This document shows, in pieces, positions 25,463-35,504 of a DNA stretch of 64,000 nt; the first letter of the stretch is position 1, and every line of letters begins with the position of its first letter. Position numbers and translations under genes: made by a program. The DNA is taken from contig NZ_JBFAMC010000002.1 in the NCBI RefSeq assembly GCF_040656415.1, forward strand, positions 310,001 to 374,000, written 5' to 3'. The notes beneath the pieces are model-generated. The model was not told the DNA's origin and did no database searches. It saw nothing but the letters and a program-made list of their open reading frames with translations. The stretch is from Rhodococcus_F sp040656415 (GTDB lineage Bacteria; Actinomycetota; Actinomycetes; Mycobacteriales; Mycobacteriaceae).

Positions 25463-28400
25463 ATGGCTGAGATGGGTGATGATCGTGACGAGGCGAGCGA
25501 ATCGACGGGGGATTTTTCGGCGAGCGAATCGACGGGAAGCGTGAGCGCGACCGAATCGACCGCTGCCGAAGGTGATCTGACGGTCGCGCAGCTGAGTGAG
25601 TGGCTGCGCAACTGGATCGCCGACGTCACCGGGCAGCCGGTCGAGCAGATCACCGACGACCGCCCGATGGAAGAGTTCGGTCTTTCGTCCCGCGATGCCG
25701 TCGCTCTCAGTGGCGAAATCGAGGAACTGGCAGGGGTCACGCTCACCGCGACCGTTGCCTATCAGCATCCCACCATCGCGTCGCTCGCCGCTCGCATCAT
25801 CGAGGGTGAACCCGAGCAGGCTGACGAATCGGTCGATGCGTCGTACTACGCGGCGGCGGCGACATCGGATGCACACGACATCGCGATTGTCGGTCTGGCA
25901 ACACGCTTCCCGGGTGCCGGAACGACTCCCGCGCAGATGTGGGAGATGCTCGCGGAGGGTCGTGACGGCATCTCCGAGTTGCCCGAAGGCCGCTGGGAGG
26001 AGTTCACGTCCGACCCGCACATCAAGGCGGCGATCGAGAAGGCCAACAAGCTCGGCGGCTACCTCGACGACGTTAAGACCTTCGACGCCGAGTTCTTCGC
26101 GATGTCCCCGCTCGAGGTCGTGAACGTCGATCCGCAACAGCGTTTGGCGATGGAACTTACCTGGGAGGCGCTCGAGCACGCCCGCATTCCCGCGAGTGAT
26201 CTGAAGGGCGGGCAGGTCGGTGTGTTCATCGGCAGCTCCGCCAACGACTATCAACTTCTCGCGGTCAGCGACCCGGTCAATGCGCATCCGTATGCGCTGA
26301 CCGGGACGTCGACGTCCATCGTCGCCAACCGGGTCTCCTACTTCTACGATTTCCGCGGCCCCTCCATCGCGGTCGACACAGCGTGTTCCTCTTCGCTGGT
26401 GGCCGTGCACCAGGCTGTGCGTTCGCTGCGGACCCGTGAATCGGACGTCGCACTCGCCGGTGGCGTCAACATGCTCGTCGCTCCGCCCGCCACGCTGGGA
26501 TTCGACCAATTGGGCGTGATGGCGCCGAACGGCCGGATCAAGGCATTCTCCTCCGACGCCGACGGCATGATTCGCGCCGAGGGCGGTGGTCTCGTCGTGC
26601 TCAAACGTCTCGACGACGCCGAGCGCGACGGCGACGAAATCTTGGCCGTCATCGCAGGCAGTGCGGTCAACCAGGACGGCCGTTCCAACGGTCTCGCCGC
26701 CCCGAACCCCGATGCGCAGGCCGACGTACTAAAGCACGCGTATCGGGACGCAGGCATCAATCCGTCGGGGGTCGACTACATCGAGGCTCACGGCACCGGC
26801 ACGATCCTCGGGGATCCCATCGAAGCCGATGCGCTCGGACGGGTCGTCGGGCGTGGGCGCACCGACGACCAGCCCGCGCTGCTCGGTTCCGCCAAGACCA
26901 ACTTCGGGCACCTCGAGGCTGCCGCTGGGGCTGCCGGGCTGATCAAGGTTGTCCTGTCGATGCAGGAAGACTCCCTACCGCCAACGCTGAACTTCGCGGG
27001 CCCCAACCCGTACATCGCGTTCGACAAGGCGCACCTGAAGGTGATCCCCGAGGGTGCGGCGTGGCCGCGGTACACGGGTTCAGCCGTTGCGGGCGTGTCC
27101 GGGTTCGGGTTCGGTGGCACCAATGCGCACGTGGTCGTTCGCGAATACACCGGTCCGGCTGTGAACGATGCGACGGAGGCGCCCGAGCCCCCGGCGACGG
27201 AGGCAACTGAAGCAACTGAAGCGACGGAGTCGCAGAGCGCCGAGCAGACTGTGCTGCTCGCTGTGTCGGGTGCGCTGCCGTCGCGCCGCCGCCGCGCCGC
27301 CGCGGATCTCGCTGACTGGCTCGAGACGGAGGAAGGCAGCACCACTGCGCTCACCGACGTCGCCCGGACCCTCGCGCGCCGCAACCACGGTCGCTCGCGT
27401 GCTGTGGTGCTCGCAAAGACTCGCGCCGAGGCAATCACAGGATTGCGCGCTGTCGCCGCGGGTAAGCCGGGTCAGGGAGTGTTCTCGGCGGATTCGCCGT
27501 CCGCCAAGGGTGCCATCTGGGTCCTGTCGGGCTTTGGTTCGCAGCATCGCAAGATGGCCAAGCAGTTGTACCTGGAGAACTCGGTATTCGCGGCCGCGAT
27601 CGACGAGGTCGACGAACTGATCGAGTATGAAGCCGGCTACTCCATGAAGGAGAAGTTCCTCGACGACGCGGTCGACTACGACGTCGAGACGTCGCAGGTC
27701 GGCATCTTTGCCATCCAGATCGGTTTGGCGGCGCTGCTGCGTCACCATGGCGCCGAAGCCGAGGCGGTTGTCGGACACTCCATGGGTGAGGCCGCCGCCG
27801 CCTACATCTCTGGTGGTCTGCCGCTAGAGGACGCGGTACGCGTGATCTGCGCCCGCTCTCGTCTGATGGGCGAGGCCGAGGCGCTGCTACAAGGTGACGA
27901 CATCCGCCTCATGGCGCTCGTCGAGTACAGCGCCGCGGAGATCGAAACCGTCTTCGCCGACTTCCCCAACCTCGAGGTCTGCGTGTACGCGGCCCCGACG
28001 CACACTGTGATCGGCGGCCCCGAGCCCGAGGTCAACGCCATCGTCGCTCGCGCCGAGGCTGAGGAGAAGATGGCGCGGGTACTGAAGACGAAGGGTGCGA
28101 GCCATACCTCTCAGGTCGACCCACTGCTGGGTGAGCTGGCTGCGGAACTGGCGGGAATCGAGCCGAAGAAGCTGAAGCTCGGTGTGTACTCATCCGTCGA
28201 CCAGGAAACCTTCTACCGCGCCGGCCACGAGCCCATCCACCGCGAGGGGTACTGGACCAAGGGGTTGCGCCACAGCGTTTACTTCACCAACGCGGTCCGG
28301 CTCGCGGTCAGCTCCGGGCACACCACATTCGTGGAGTTGGCGCCCAATCCCGTGGCGCTGATGTCTGTGGCGGCCACCGCCTTCGACGCCGGCCTGCACG

Positions 28401-30478
28401 ATGTGCAGCTCATCCAGACGCTCAAGCGCAAGGAGGACGAGCCACTCGGTGTCCTCTCTGCGCTCGCCCAGTTGTACGTGCACGGCCACGCCGTCGATCT
28501 GTCGTCGCTGCTGCCGGAGGGCGACTTCGCGGATGTCCCACGCACCGCATGGATCCGCAAGCCGTACTGGCTGGAGACCCGGATCAACTCGGGCGGCGAT
28601 ACCCGCGTTCCGGGAGCGCACGTGGCGTTGCCGGACGGTCGGCACGTGTGGGAGGTTCAGGCCGGCGTCGTCACCGACCTGCCCGCGCTGGTAACCGCCG
28701 CCGCGTCCCAGGTGCTGTCCGATGTGACGCTGTCGGCGGCCGTATCGCACGCCCAGGTTCCCGCAGGGGGAACGCTCACCACCACGCTCAATTCCCATCC
28801 GGGTGGGGCGTCGTTGCAGGTGCATGCTCGGGCAGGCACGAGTTTCACGCTGTTGTTCGAGGCCACGGTCACCTCCGGTGAGGCTCTGCCCGAACCTGTC
28901 CTTGCTGAACCGGTGCGCTCCAGCTCTCCCATGGAGGAGCTTCCGGAGGTCGTCGACGACATCGGTGAGAAGTGGGATCCGAATGGGTCGCAGTCGCTCG
29001 AGGGCCGTCTCGCGCTGATCGTCGCCGAGTCGATGGGCTACGCCACGGAGGACCTGCCCGCAGAGATCCCGCTCATCGAGTTGGGCCTGGACTCGCTCAT
29101 GGCTGTCCGTATCAAGAACCGTGTCGAGTACGAATTCGACATTCCGCAGTTGCAGTTGCAGGCCGTCCGCGACGCGAACCTCTTGGAGGTAGGCAAGTAC
29201 CTGCGCTATGCGGTGGAGAACCGCGAAGAAGTGCAGGCACTCGCCGAGAGTCAGAAAGCGCAGAGGGAAGCCGAGGCCGCCGAGGCCACTGAAGCCGACA
29301 GTGAAGCCGGGGCTGACCGTGAAGCTGGGGCCGACCGTGCCGAGGTCGCTTCCCCGAGCGGCGAGGAGGAGTCGGCTGACGCGGGTGATTCCGACGTACC
29401 GCCTCGCGATGCGGCCGAGCGTCTGACGTTCGCCACGTGGGCCGTCGTCACCGGCGAGTCCGCCAAGGGCATCTTCAACACGCTTCCGATCCTCGACGAC
29501 GAGACAGCGGAAAAGCTCGCAGCTCGACTGTCGGAGCGCGCGAACGGAGACATCACGTTCGACGACGTGCTCGACTCCACGACGATCGAGGAACTGGCCA
29601 ATGTCGTACGGGGATTCCTCGAGGACGCCGGCCAGGTCGATGGGTTGGTCAGGGCTCTGCGGCCGCGCCCCGAAGGCTCTAACGCAGTCCCCGTCTTCGT
29701 CTTCCACCCGGCCGGTGGTTCCACGGTGGCCTACGAGCCGCTGCTGAGGCGCCTGCCGGCGGATACCCCGATGTATGGACTCGAACGCACTGAGGGGCCG
29801 ATCGAGGTCCGGGCGGCGGAGTACCTGCCGATCATTCGTGAGATCCAGGGCGAGGGACCGTATGTGCTCTACGGTTGGTCGCTCGGCGGGGTGTTGGCGT
29901 ACGCGGTAGCGAGAATGCTGCGCGAGTCCGGTGCCGACGTCCGGGTGGTCGGTCTCATCGATACCGTGATGGCCGGTGAGAAGGTCGAGGACACTCCGGA
30001 AGAGGTTCGCAAACGGTGGCAGAGGTACGCCGCATTCGCGAAGAAGACCTACAACGTGGACTACCCGCTCCCGTACGACAAGCTCGCCGCTGCCGAGTCC
30101 GATGAGGAGCAGATCAAGATCTTGATGGATCTGCTCAAGCTGAGCGGCGCGAAGATTCCCGGCGGAATCATCGAGCATCAGCGCACGTCGTGGCTCGACA
30201 ACCGGGCGATTCAGACGGCCGAGTTGCAGCAGTACGACGGCGAGGTCGTCCTGTACATGGCCGACCGCTACCACGACGACGCGACAACTCTCGAGCCTGC
30301 GTTCAAGACTCGCAAGCCCGACGGCGGCTGGGGCCAAGCGGTGAAGAACCTCGAGGTCATCCATGTGGGTGGCGACCATATCCAGATCGTTGACGAGCCG
30401 TACATTGCGAAGGTCGGAGCCGATCTGACCAAGAAGCTGGCGGAGATCGAGGCCGCCGGAACTGGAGCGCATCAGTGA
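25463..30478 (+). CDS. pks13: Mycolate-condensing polyketide synthase Pks13
   Basis: Pks13 performs the final Claisen condensation joining the meromycolyl chain and a carboxylated alpha-branch. The 1671-residue protein has the canonical order. An N-terminal ACP has Ser76 in FGLSSRDAV. The ketosynthase (about 130-560) has Cys308 in DTACSSSL, then EAHGTGT and KTNFGHLEAAAG. The acyltransferase (about 690-1010) has Ser773 in GHSMGEAAA. The C-terminal ACP has Ser1211 in LGLDSLMAV. The thioesterase (about 1395-1671) has Ser1473 in YGWSLGGV and His1639 in GGDHIQI. Ala/Glu-rich linkers separate the KS-AT and ACP-TE parts. It starts at the ATG at 25463, and the stop overlaps the accD4 GTG. Confidence 0.97.
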   Translation: MAEMGDDRDEASESTGDFSASESTGSVSATESTAAEGDLTVAQLSEWLRNWIADVTGQPVEQITDDRPMEEFGLSSRDAVALSGEIEELAGVTLTATVAYQHPTIASLAARIIEGEPEQADESVDASYYAAAATSDAHDIAIVGLATRFPGAGTTPAQMWEMLAEGRDGISELPEGRWEEFTSDPHIKAAIEKANKLGGYLDDVKTFDAEFFAMSPLEVVNVDPQQRLAMELTWEALEHARIPASDLKGGQVGVFIGSSANDYQLLAVSDPVNAHPYALTGTSTSIVANRVSYFYDFRGPSIAVDTACSSSLVAVHQAVRSLRTRESDVALAGGVNMLVAPPATLGFDQLGVMAPNGRIKAFSSDADGMIRAEGGGLVVLKRLDDAERDGDEILAVIAGSAVNQDGRSNGLAAPNPDAQADVLKHAYRDAGINPSGVDYIEAHGTGTILGDPIEADALGRVVGRGRTDDQPALLGSAKTNFGHLEAAAGAAGLIKVVLSMQEDSLPPTLNFAGPNPYIAFDKAHLKVIPEGAAWPRYTGSAVAGVSGFGFGGTNAHVVVREYTGPAVNDATEAPEPPATEATEATEATESQSAEQTVLLAVSGALPSRRRRAAADLADWLETEEGSTTALTDVARTLARRNHGRSRAVVLAKTRAEAITGLRAVAAGKPGQGVFSADSPSAKGAIWVLSGFGSQHRKMAKQLYLENSVFAAAIDEVDELIEYEAGYSMKEKFLDDAVDYDVETSQVGIFAIQIGLAALLRHHGAEAEAVVGHSMGEAAAAYISGGLPLEDAVRVICARSRLMGEAEALLQGDDIRLMALVEYSAAEIETVFADFPNLEVCVYAAPTHTVIGGPEPEVNAIVARAEAEEKMARVLKTKGASHTSQVDPLLGELAAELAGIEPKKLKLGVYSSVDQETFYRAGHEPIHREGYWTKGLRHSVYFTNAVRLAVSSGHTTFVELAPNPVALMSVAATAFDAGLHDVQLIQTLKRKEDEPLGVLSALAQLYVHGHAVDLSSLLPEGDFADVPRTAWIRKPYWLETRINSGGDTRVPGAHVALPDGRHVWEVQAGVVTDLPALVTAAASQVLSDVTLSAAVSHAQVPAGGTLTTTLNSHPGGASLQVHARAGTSFTLLFEATVTSGEALPEPVLAEPVRSSSPMEELPEVVDDIGEKWDPNGSQSLEGRLALIVAESMGYATEDLPAEIPLIELGLDSLMAVRIKNRVEYEFDIPQLQLQAVRDANLLEVGKYLRYAVENREEVQALAESQKAQREAEAAEATEADSEAGADREAGADRAEVASPSGEEESADAGDSDVPPRDAAERLTFATWAVVTGESAKGIFNTLPILDDETAEKLAARLSERANGDITFDDVLDSTTIEELANVVRGFLEDAGQVDGLVRALRPRPEGSNAVPVFVFHPAGGSTVAYEPLLRRLPADTPMYGLERTEGPIEVRAAEYLPIIREIQGEGPYVLYGWSLGGVLAYAVARMLRESGADVRVVGLIDTVMAGEKVEDTPEEVRKRWQRYAAFAKKTYNVDYPLPYDKLAAAESDEEQIKILMDLLKLSGAKIPGGIIEHQRTSWLDNRAIQTAELQQYDGEVVLYMADRYHDDATTLEPAFKTRKPDGGWGQAVKNLEVIHVGGDHIQIVDEPYIAKVGADLTKKLAEIEAAGTGAHQ

Positions 30479-32016
30479 CAACCACCGCACAAAAGCTCGA
30501 GGATCTGCGTGAAAAGCTAGAGCTGGCGAAGACGCCCGGGTCGCCGAAGGCCATTGCGAAACGTGAGGCGAAGGGACTGCCTACCCCACGTGAGCGCATC
30601 GACATGCTGCTCGATCCCGGAAGCTTCGTCGAGATGGGTGCGCTCGCGAAGTTGCCCGGCGATCCGAACAATCCGTACGGCGACGGCGTCGTCACCGGAC
30701 ATGGCACGGTGGATGGCCGTCCGGTTGCGGTCTTTTCGCACGATCAGACGGTGTTCGGCGGCGCGGTGGGCGAAATGTTCGGCCGCAAGGTGGCCGCCAT
30801 CATGGAGTTTGCTGCAAAGATCGGCTGCCCCTGCGTCGGTATCAACGAATCTGCGGGAGCTCGAGTCCAGGACGCGGTGACATCGCTGGCCTGGTATGCA
30901 GAACTGGGCCGTCGGCAGGAGCCACTGTCGGGCATGTGCCCGCAGATCTCGGTGATTCTGGGCAAGTGTGCGGGCGGCGCGGTGTATGCGCCGATCAACA
31001 CCGACATTCTGGTGGCGACCGAAGAGTCGTACATGTTCGTCACCGGACCTGATGTGGTTCGCAAGATCACGGGAGAGGACGTCAGCCTCGAGGAACTGGG
31101 CGGGGCGCGGGCGCAGGCTCAGTTCGGCAACCTCCACCACATCGCACCGGACGAGAAGGCGGCGTTCGAGTGGGTCCGCAGGTACCTGAGCTACATGCCG
31201 TCGAGTTGCAAAGAGTTGCCACCGGTGGTCAATCCAGGTCTCGAACCGGAGATCACGGCGTCCGATCGTGAACTGGATACGTTCATCCCTGATTCGGACA
31301 ACGCCGGATACGACATGCACGACGTTCTCATGCGAATCTTCGACGACGGGGAATTCCACGAGATCTCCGGGCAGGTGGCGATGAACATCATCACCGGGTT
31401 CGCTCGAGTGGACGGGCGCACCGTCGGAGTGATCGCGAACCAGCCGCTGGTGTCCGCCGGTGCATTGGATGCCGCGGCGTCCGACAAGGCTGCTCATTTC
31501 GTCCGCATCTGTGATGCATTCGAGATTCCGCTCGTGTTCGCGGTCGACACACCCGGATTCCTTCCCGGCGTCGAACAGGAGAAGATCGGGGTCATCAAGC
31601 GCGGTGGGCGTTTCATCTTCGCGTTCGTCTTGGCGACGGTGCCGAAGGTAACCGTGGTTATCCGCAAGGCGTACGGCGGTGCCTACGCGGTCATGGGCTC
31701 GAAGCAACTGGGTGCAGACATCAACTTGGCGTGGCCCACTGCCCGAATCGCAGTGATGGGTGCCGAGGGTGCTGTCGATCTGATCGGCCGCAGGCAGATC
31801 GAGGCGGCAGGCGACAATGCGCCCGCTGTGCGTCGGCAGCTGATCAACTTCTACAACGAGAACATCGCGACGCCGTACATCGCTGCCGAGCGTGGATACA
31901 TCGACGCGGTGATCGAGCCGTCGACGACACGGCTCGAGATTCGGAAGGCGCTGACGCTGCTGCGCGACAAGAAGGTGGAGCGCAACCCGCGCAAACACGA
32001 CCTGATGCCTCTCTAG
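30475..32016 (+). CDS. accD4: Acyl-CoA carboxylase beta subunit AccD4
   Basis: This is the carboxyltransferase subunit that, with a biotinylated alpha subunit not in this window, carboxylates the long-chain acyl-CoA extender used by Pks13. The 513 residues show the crotonase-like carboxyltransferase halves: GVNESAGARVQDAV-type INESAGARVQD, GKCAGGAVYAP, then VDTPGFLPGVEQE, RKAYGGAYAVMGSKQLG and the C-terminal AERGYIDAVIEP. It starts with a GTG overlapping the pks13 stop (GTGA). It is the last gene of the plus-strand envelope cluster. Confidence 0.95.
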   Translation: MTTTAQKLEDLREKLELAKTPGSPKAIAKREAKGLPTPRERIDMLLDPGSFVEMGALAKLPGDPNNPYGDGVVTGHGTVDGRPVAVFSHDQTVFGGAVGEMFGRKVAAIMEFAAKIGCPCVGINESAGARVQDAVTSLAWYAELGRRQEPLSGMCPQISVILGKCAGGAVYAPINTDILVATEESYMFVTGPDVVRKITGEDVSLEELGGARAQAQFGNLHHIAPDEKAAFEWVRRYLSYMPSSCKELPPVVNPGLEPEITASDRELDTFIPDSDNAGYDMHDVLMRIFDDGEFHEISGQVAMNIITGFARVDGRTVGVIANQPLVSAGALDAAASDKAAHFVRICDAFEIPLVFAVDTPGFLPGVEQEKIGVIKRGGRFIFAFVLATVPKVTVVIRKAYGGAYAVMGSKQLGADINLAWPTARIAVMGAEGAVDLIGRRQIEAAGDNAPAVRRQLINFYNENIATPYIAAERGYIDAVIEPSTTRLEIRKALTLLRDKKVERNPRKHDLMPL

Positions 32017-32092
32017 GCCTACCTGCCCAGACCTAACTTCCTTTTCGCCCAATATCCCTTGGGCTCAGTCTGATTGCGCGACAGTGGTCCCC

Positions 32093-32110
32093 TGCGCCGT
32101 CTCCGGCGCA
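32093..32110. terminator. Hairpin between convergent accD4 and emb genes
   Basis: TGCGCCG (32093-32099) pairs perfectly with CGGCGCA (32104-32110) around a TCTC loop. A weaker GCCCAA/TTGGGC stem lies about 30 bp to the left. Both may serve the two converging transcripts. Confidence 0.45.
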
Positions 32111-32131
32111 ACGGGGGTCCGCTTGGGGGTT

Positions 32132-35100
32132 CTACATGCCCTCGTACACCCGTAGGGTGCCTGGTGACCACATCCCCGACCTGGTCACGGTCGAGGTGTC
32201 GAGTGTGGCCGGAGTCGTGTCCGGGTAGTACCGGTCGAGGCGTTCGAGGGAGCCCCAGTCGCGATCCCAGTCATCTTTCAGGTAGGTGGGGACACTGTTG
32301 GCGCCCGCGAGCATGTAGGAGAACCCGAGAGGCCCGCCGCCTTCCTCGGACTGCCACTGGTTGGTCATCAGGTTGGCCAGCACGTAGTCGGGGAGTATGC
32401 GGTAGTTCGGCATTTCCGCGACACCGTCCCGGTGGTCGAACGGGCGCTGGCACGGGAACTGAAGTGCCACAGCCCAATCCAGCAGCACTGGCTGCGAGCT
32501 GCCGATCACCGTGTTGAGGGTCTCCAGCTTGGGAACGCGGGGTGGGGTGAACGCGAGCCACTGGTCGCCGGCGAGGTTGGGATCGTTGGCGACGATACGC
32601 ACCGCGTCGGCGTCCGGGGACAGTTCGTTGATCGGGATGCGGAGGTTGCGCCACGACGGTGCCGGTCCGATGTCCTTGGGGAGGTAGGTTCCCTGAGCCT
32701 CGACGGTGCCGTCGGGTTGGCGCTTGCCGTATTCGAGGAGTAGTGACTGCCCATAGGTGGTGGCGCCGGTCGAGTCGACCGACCATATGCGTCCGGCCGC
32801 AGTTATGACGATCAGCGGACTGTCGGGGCTGCGTTCGGGGAGTGCGTACCAGCTCGACGTCAGTCTGGCTGGTTCCTGGACGCCTTCCTGGAAGCTGCCC
32901 ATGACGGGTGTAGTGCTGGGGTCGAGTCCGAACGGCAGTGAGACGCTGCTGCCGTTGACGCCGACCTGGCCGGTGCCGGCGGCCGATCCGGTATCGAGGG
33001 CGGGGTCCACGCTCTGGCCGTTGGTGCTGCGCTCGCCGGGCACGGCCGCAACGGCGTCGGCGGTCAGGTCGGACGCAACCCCGTTGGGAGAGAAACCGAC
33101 GGGATCTGTGCCGCCCAGTGGGTTGGCGGGGTCAGCCAGCGGTTGTGTGGGATCGGTTATGGGAGTGAGATTTCCGCCGTTGGTGTCGGTCTCCACGAGG
33201 ACGTCGTCGGCGAGTCCGCAGCTGTGTCCGGCCAGGGCCTCGAAATTGGACCGGGCCAGTGAGTACGCCGGGTACTGCGCAACGGCACCCTTGAGAAGTG
33301 ACGCCACTTCGAACAGCACCATCAAGCCTGCGGCGACGGTGAGTGGGGCCGCGGCGAATTTGTTGACGAATCTGCGTTTGCGTGTTTTTTCGCCGGTGGG
33401 TGATGCGGCGAAACCTTCACGCAGGTGCTGCCACGCCGCCACGGCCAGGGCGATTCCGAACAGGATGTAGAGGAACGTGTAGGACTGGTATCCCCGGAAG
33501 GAGACAGGCTTGTCGAACCAGGGGATGCCATAGGTCGAGACGTACCAGTACCCGTTGATGCCTGCGAAGCTCACCGCCAGCATGAACAGCACTCCGGCGA
33601 GAAAGACCGTGCGGTTGCGGCGAGATCGGAGAACGGACGCCGACACCAAGACTGCGGTAAGTGCGGCGAGTGAGCCCGCGATACCGGCGTACGCACCGAA
33701 GTGGTGAGTCGACTTGGTGGGGTTGAACATCATCAAGAAGATCGTTCCGACCACGACACCTACCAGCCGCCATGACGGAGCAATCGCGATTCCGGGAATC
33801 CGCCCGCGACGCACCAGGATGAACATGGTTGCGAACAGGCACAGGATCATCGCGAAGAACGCGAATCGACGGGGGAGGGAACCGTCGGCGGTCGGGAGTA
33901 ACAGAAAGTAGTAGCGCAGGAAGTCTTCGAACCACTTGAGGTTCGGCCCGATGAGGGTGCGCACACGGGTGGCCTCCGTCACCGTGGCGTAGGTCTGGGT
34001 GAAGAACACCACGACCAGAAGAATGGTTCCGGCGGCTGCGATCGGTGCCAGCAGCGGCAGCGTTCCTACCTGACGGTGACGCTTGACGATGATGCGGACG
34101 ATCGGACGCGCACCTGCGAGCAGGGCGGCCACGCACATCAGGCCCGTTGGGGCGGCGGCGAGAGTGAACGCTGCGATCAATACTGCGATGGCCGCCGGGA
34201 ACAGGCGTCCCGTCGCGATGGCACGCTCCATCGAGCACCAGGTGAGCAGCGCGCCGAGCGCCACGATCGGCTCGGGCCGCAGACCGTTGTTGTAGGGCAG
34301 CCAGAAGGCGAGGAAGATGAATCCGCCGGTCCACAGGGCGACGTTGTTTCGCCGGACGGCGCGGCCCAGGCGAGGTGCTACCTCGCGGCTGATCAGCAGC
34401 CAGCAGAGGATCCCGGCGATCAGGGCGGGCAGCCGCATGAACGGGCTCGCAGTCGAAATCTTGGTCATCGCTGCGAGGACGTCGTAATACCAGCCGAACG
34501 GTGCTTCGGGGACGCCGAACCAGCGGTAGTAGTTGGCCATGTAGCCGGAGTGCTCGGAGACTCGGGCCATGCTGAGTATGTAGCCGTCGTCGGAGGTATT
34601 GGCGCCGATGAAATGCCAGAGCACCAGTGTGCCGACGACCACCGTGTCGAGTCGGGTGAACTTCCACCAGTTCGACGGGAAGAAGCTGCGGTGCCCCCGT
34701 CCGTCCGTGCCATCGAGGCGGCTGAGGGCGACGAGCGCGATCACCGTGGCAAGGATGGCCGCGAAGATGCCGATGGATTTGATGATTGTCGGGCTCAACG
34801 AGAACCGGGAGTCGATATTTGCGGTGAACGACAGACCGGCCGGTGCCGGTCCATCGGAGAGGTCGCTGAACACGCCCACGATCTGCGGCCGGAGGTCGCC
34901 GGTGAGCTGACCGGAGACAGGGTTGCCGCTCGGGGTCGTCAGACCGGCGAACTCCGCAGTTGTCTCGTCGATGTTCGAGGTGATGCGGATTTCCGAGCAT
35001 CCAACCGATTGCACCTGATCGCGCGGTGCCGTCGCGACCACGACGTTGCGGTCGATCACGTCGACGGAGTTTGCGGTGGCCCGAACGAACATCGCGTTCA

Positions 35101-35443
35101 TCGCAGCGTTCTCCCCCTGAGCGGGAGCAGTCGCCAGAAGAAGACCACCCTCCGGCGGCAGTTGGGCCACCAGTGAACAAGGAATCGTCGCCGACAGATC
35201 GATCGGAACCTGCGACATCAGCGGTGCTTCGAGATCGCCGACGACGCCGTTCTCGGGCCAGTTCAGCACAGCCGTCGTCTGCTGTACCGGCATGAATGGT
35301 GTCGCCACCGACAACACGAACCCGATGAGCCCGGCGACTATGGCGACCAGACGAGTTGTCCGATACTCGTTCCGACGGTCCTCGCCGGCAGGCGGCAAGG
35401 ACCCCTCGGGTTCAGAGACGGAAATTGTTGCGACGTCTGGCAC
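32132..35443 (-). CDS. Emb-type arabinosyltransferase (GT53), paralogue 1
   Basis: This 1103-residue polytopic enzyme transfers arabinofuranose from decaprenyl-phospho-arabinose during arabinan synthesis. The N-terminal periplasmic domain after TM1 is followed by the catalytic loop NTSDDGYILSMARVSEHSGYM, with the Asp pair and the Met that aligns with EmbB M306. Next come WFGVPEAPFGWYYD and a run of transmembrane helices (PFNNGLRPE-type PYNNGLRPEPIVALGALLTW). The large C-terminal periplasmic carbohydrate-binding region has FPCQRPFDHRDGVAE and ends WSPGTLRVYEGM. It starts at GTG 35443. I cannot assign it confidently to EmbA, EmbB or EmbC. It converges on accD4. Confidence 0.92.
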   Translation of the reverse strand: MPDVATISVSEPEGSLPPAGEDRRNEYRTTRLVAIVAGLIGFVLSVATPFMPVQQTTAVLNWPENGVVGDLEAPLMSQVPIDLSATIPCSLVAQLPPEGGLLLATAPAQGENAAMNAMFVRATANSVDVIDRNVVVATAPRDQVQSVGCSEIRITSNIDETTAEFAGLTTPSGNPVSGQLTGDLRPQIVGVFSDLSDGPAPAGLSFTANIDSRFSLSPTIIKSIGIFAAILATVIALVALSRLDGTDGRGHRSFFPSNWWKFTRLDTVVVGTLVLWHFIGANTSDDGYILSMARVSEHSGYMANYYRWFGVPEAPFGWYYDVLAAMTKISTASPFMRLPALIAGILCWLLISREVAPRLGRAVRRNNVALWTGGFIFLAFWLPYNNGLRPEPIVALGALLTWCSMERAIATGRLFPAAIAVLIAAFTLAAAPTGLMCVAALLAGARPIVRIIVKRHRQVGTLPLLAPIAAAGTILLVVVFFTQTYATVTEATRVRTLIGPNLKWFEDFLRYYFLLLPTADGSLPRRFAFFAMILCLFATMFILVRRGRIPGIAIAPSWRLVGVVVGTIFLMMFNPTKSTHHFGAYAGIAGSLAALTAVLVSASVLRSRRNRTVFLAGVLFMLAVSFAGINGYWYVSTYGIPWFDKPVSFRGYQSYTFLYILFGIALAVAAWQHLREGFAASPTGEKTRKRRFVNKFAAAPLTVAAGLMVLFEVASLLKGAVAQYPAYSLARSNFEALAGHSCGLADDVLVETDTNGGNLTPITDPTQPLADPANPLGGTDPVGFSPNGVASDLTADAVAAVPGERSTNGQSVDPALDTGSAAGTGQVGVNGSSVSLPFGLDPSTTPVMGSFQEGVQEPARLTSSWYALPERSPDSPLIVITAAGRIWSVDSTGATTYGQSLLLEYGKRQPDGTVEAQGTYLPKDIGPAPSWRNLRIPINELSPDADAVRIVANDPNLAGDQWLAFTPPRVPKLETLNTVIGSSQPVLLDWAVALQFPCQRPFDHRDGVAEMPNYRILPDYVLANLMTNQWQSEEGGGPLGFSYMLAGANSVPTYLKDDWDRDWGSLERLDRYYPDTTPATLDTSTVTRSGMWSPGTLRVYEGM

Positions 35444-35504
35444 GATATTCGATCGTAAGCGAGGAAACTGAGTATGAAAATGTTAACCAAGCGAACTAGG
35501 AATT

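Noticed and set aside
34076..35176. 366-codon plus-strand frame opposite an emb gene
   Set aside because: The minus-strand frame is a clear Emb protein. The antisense frame is a charged low-complexity shadow.
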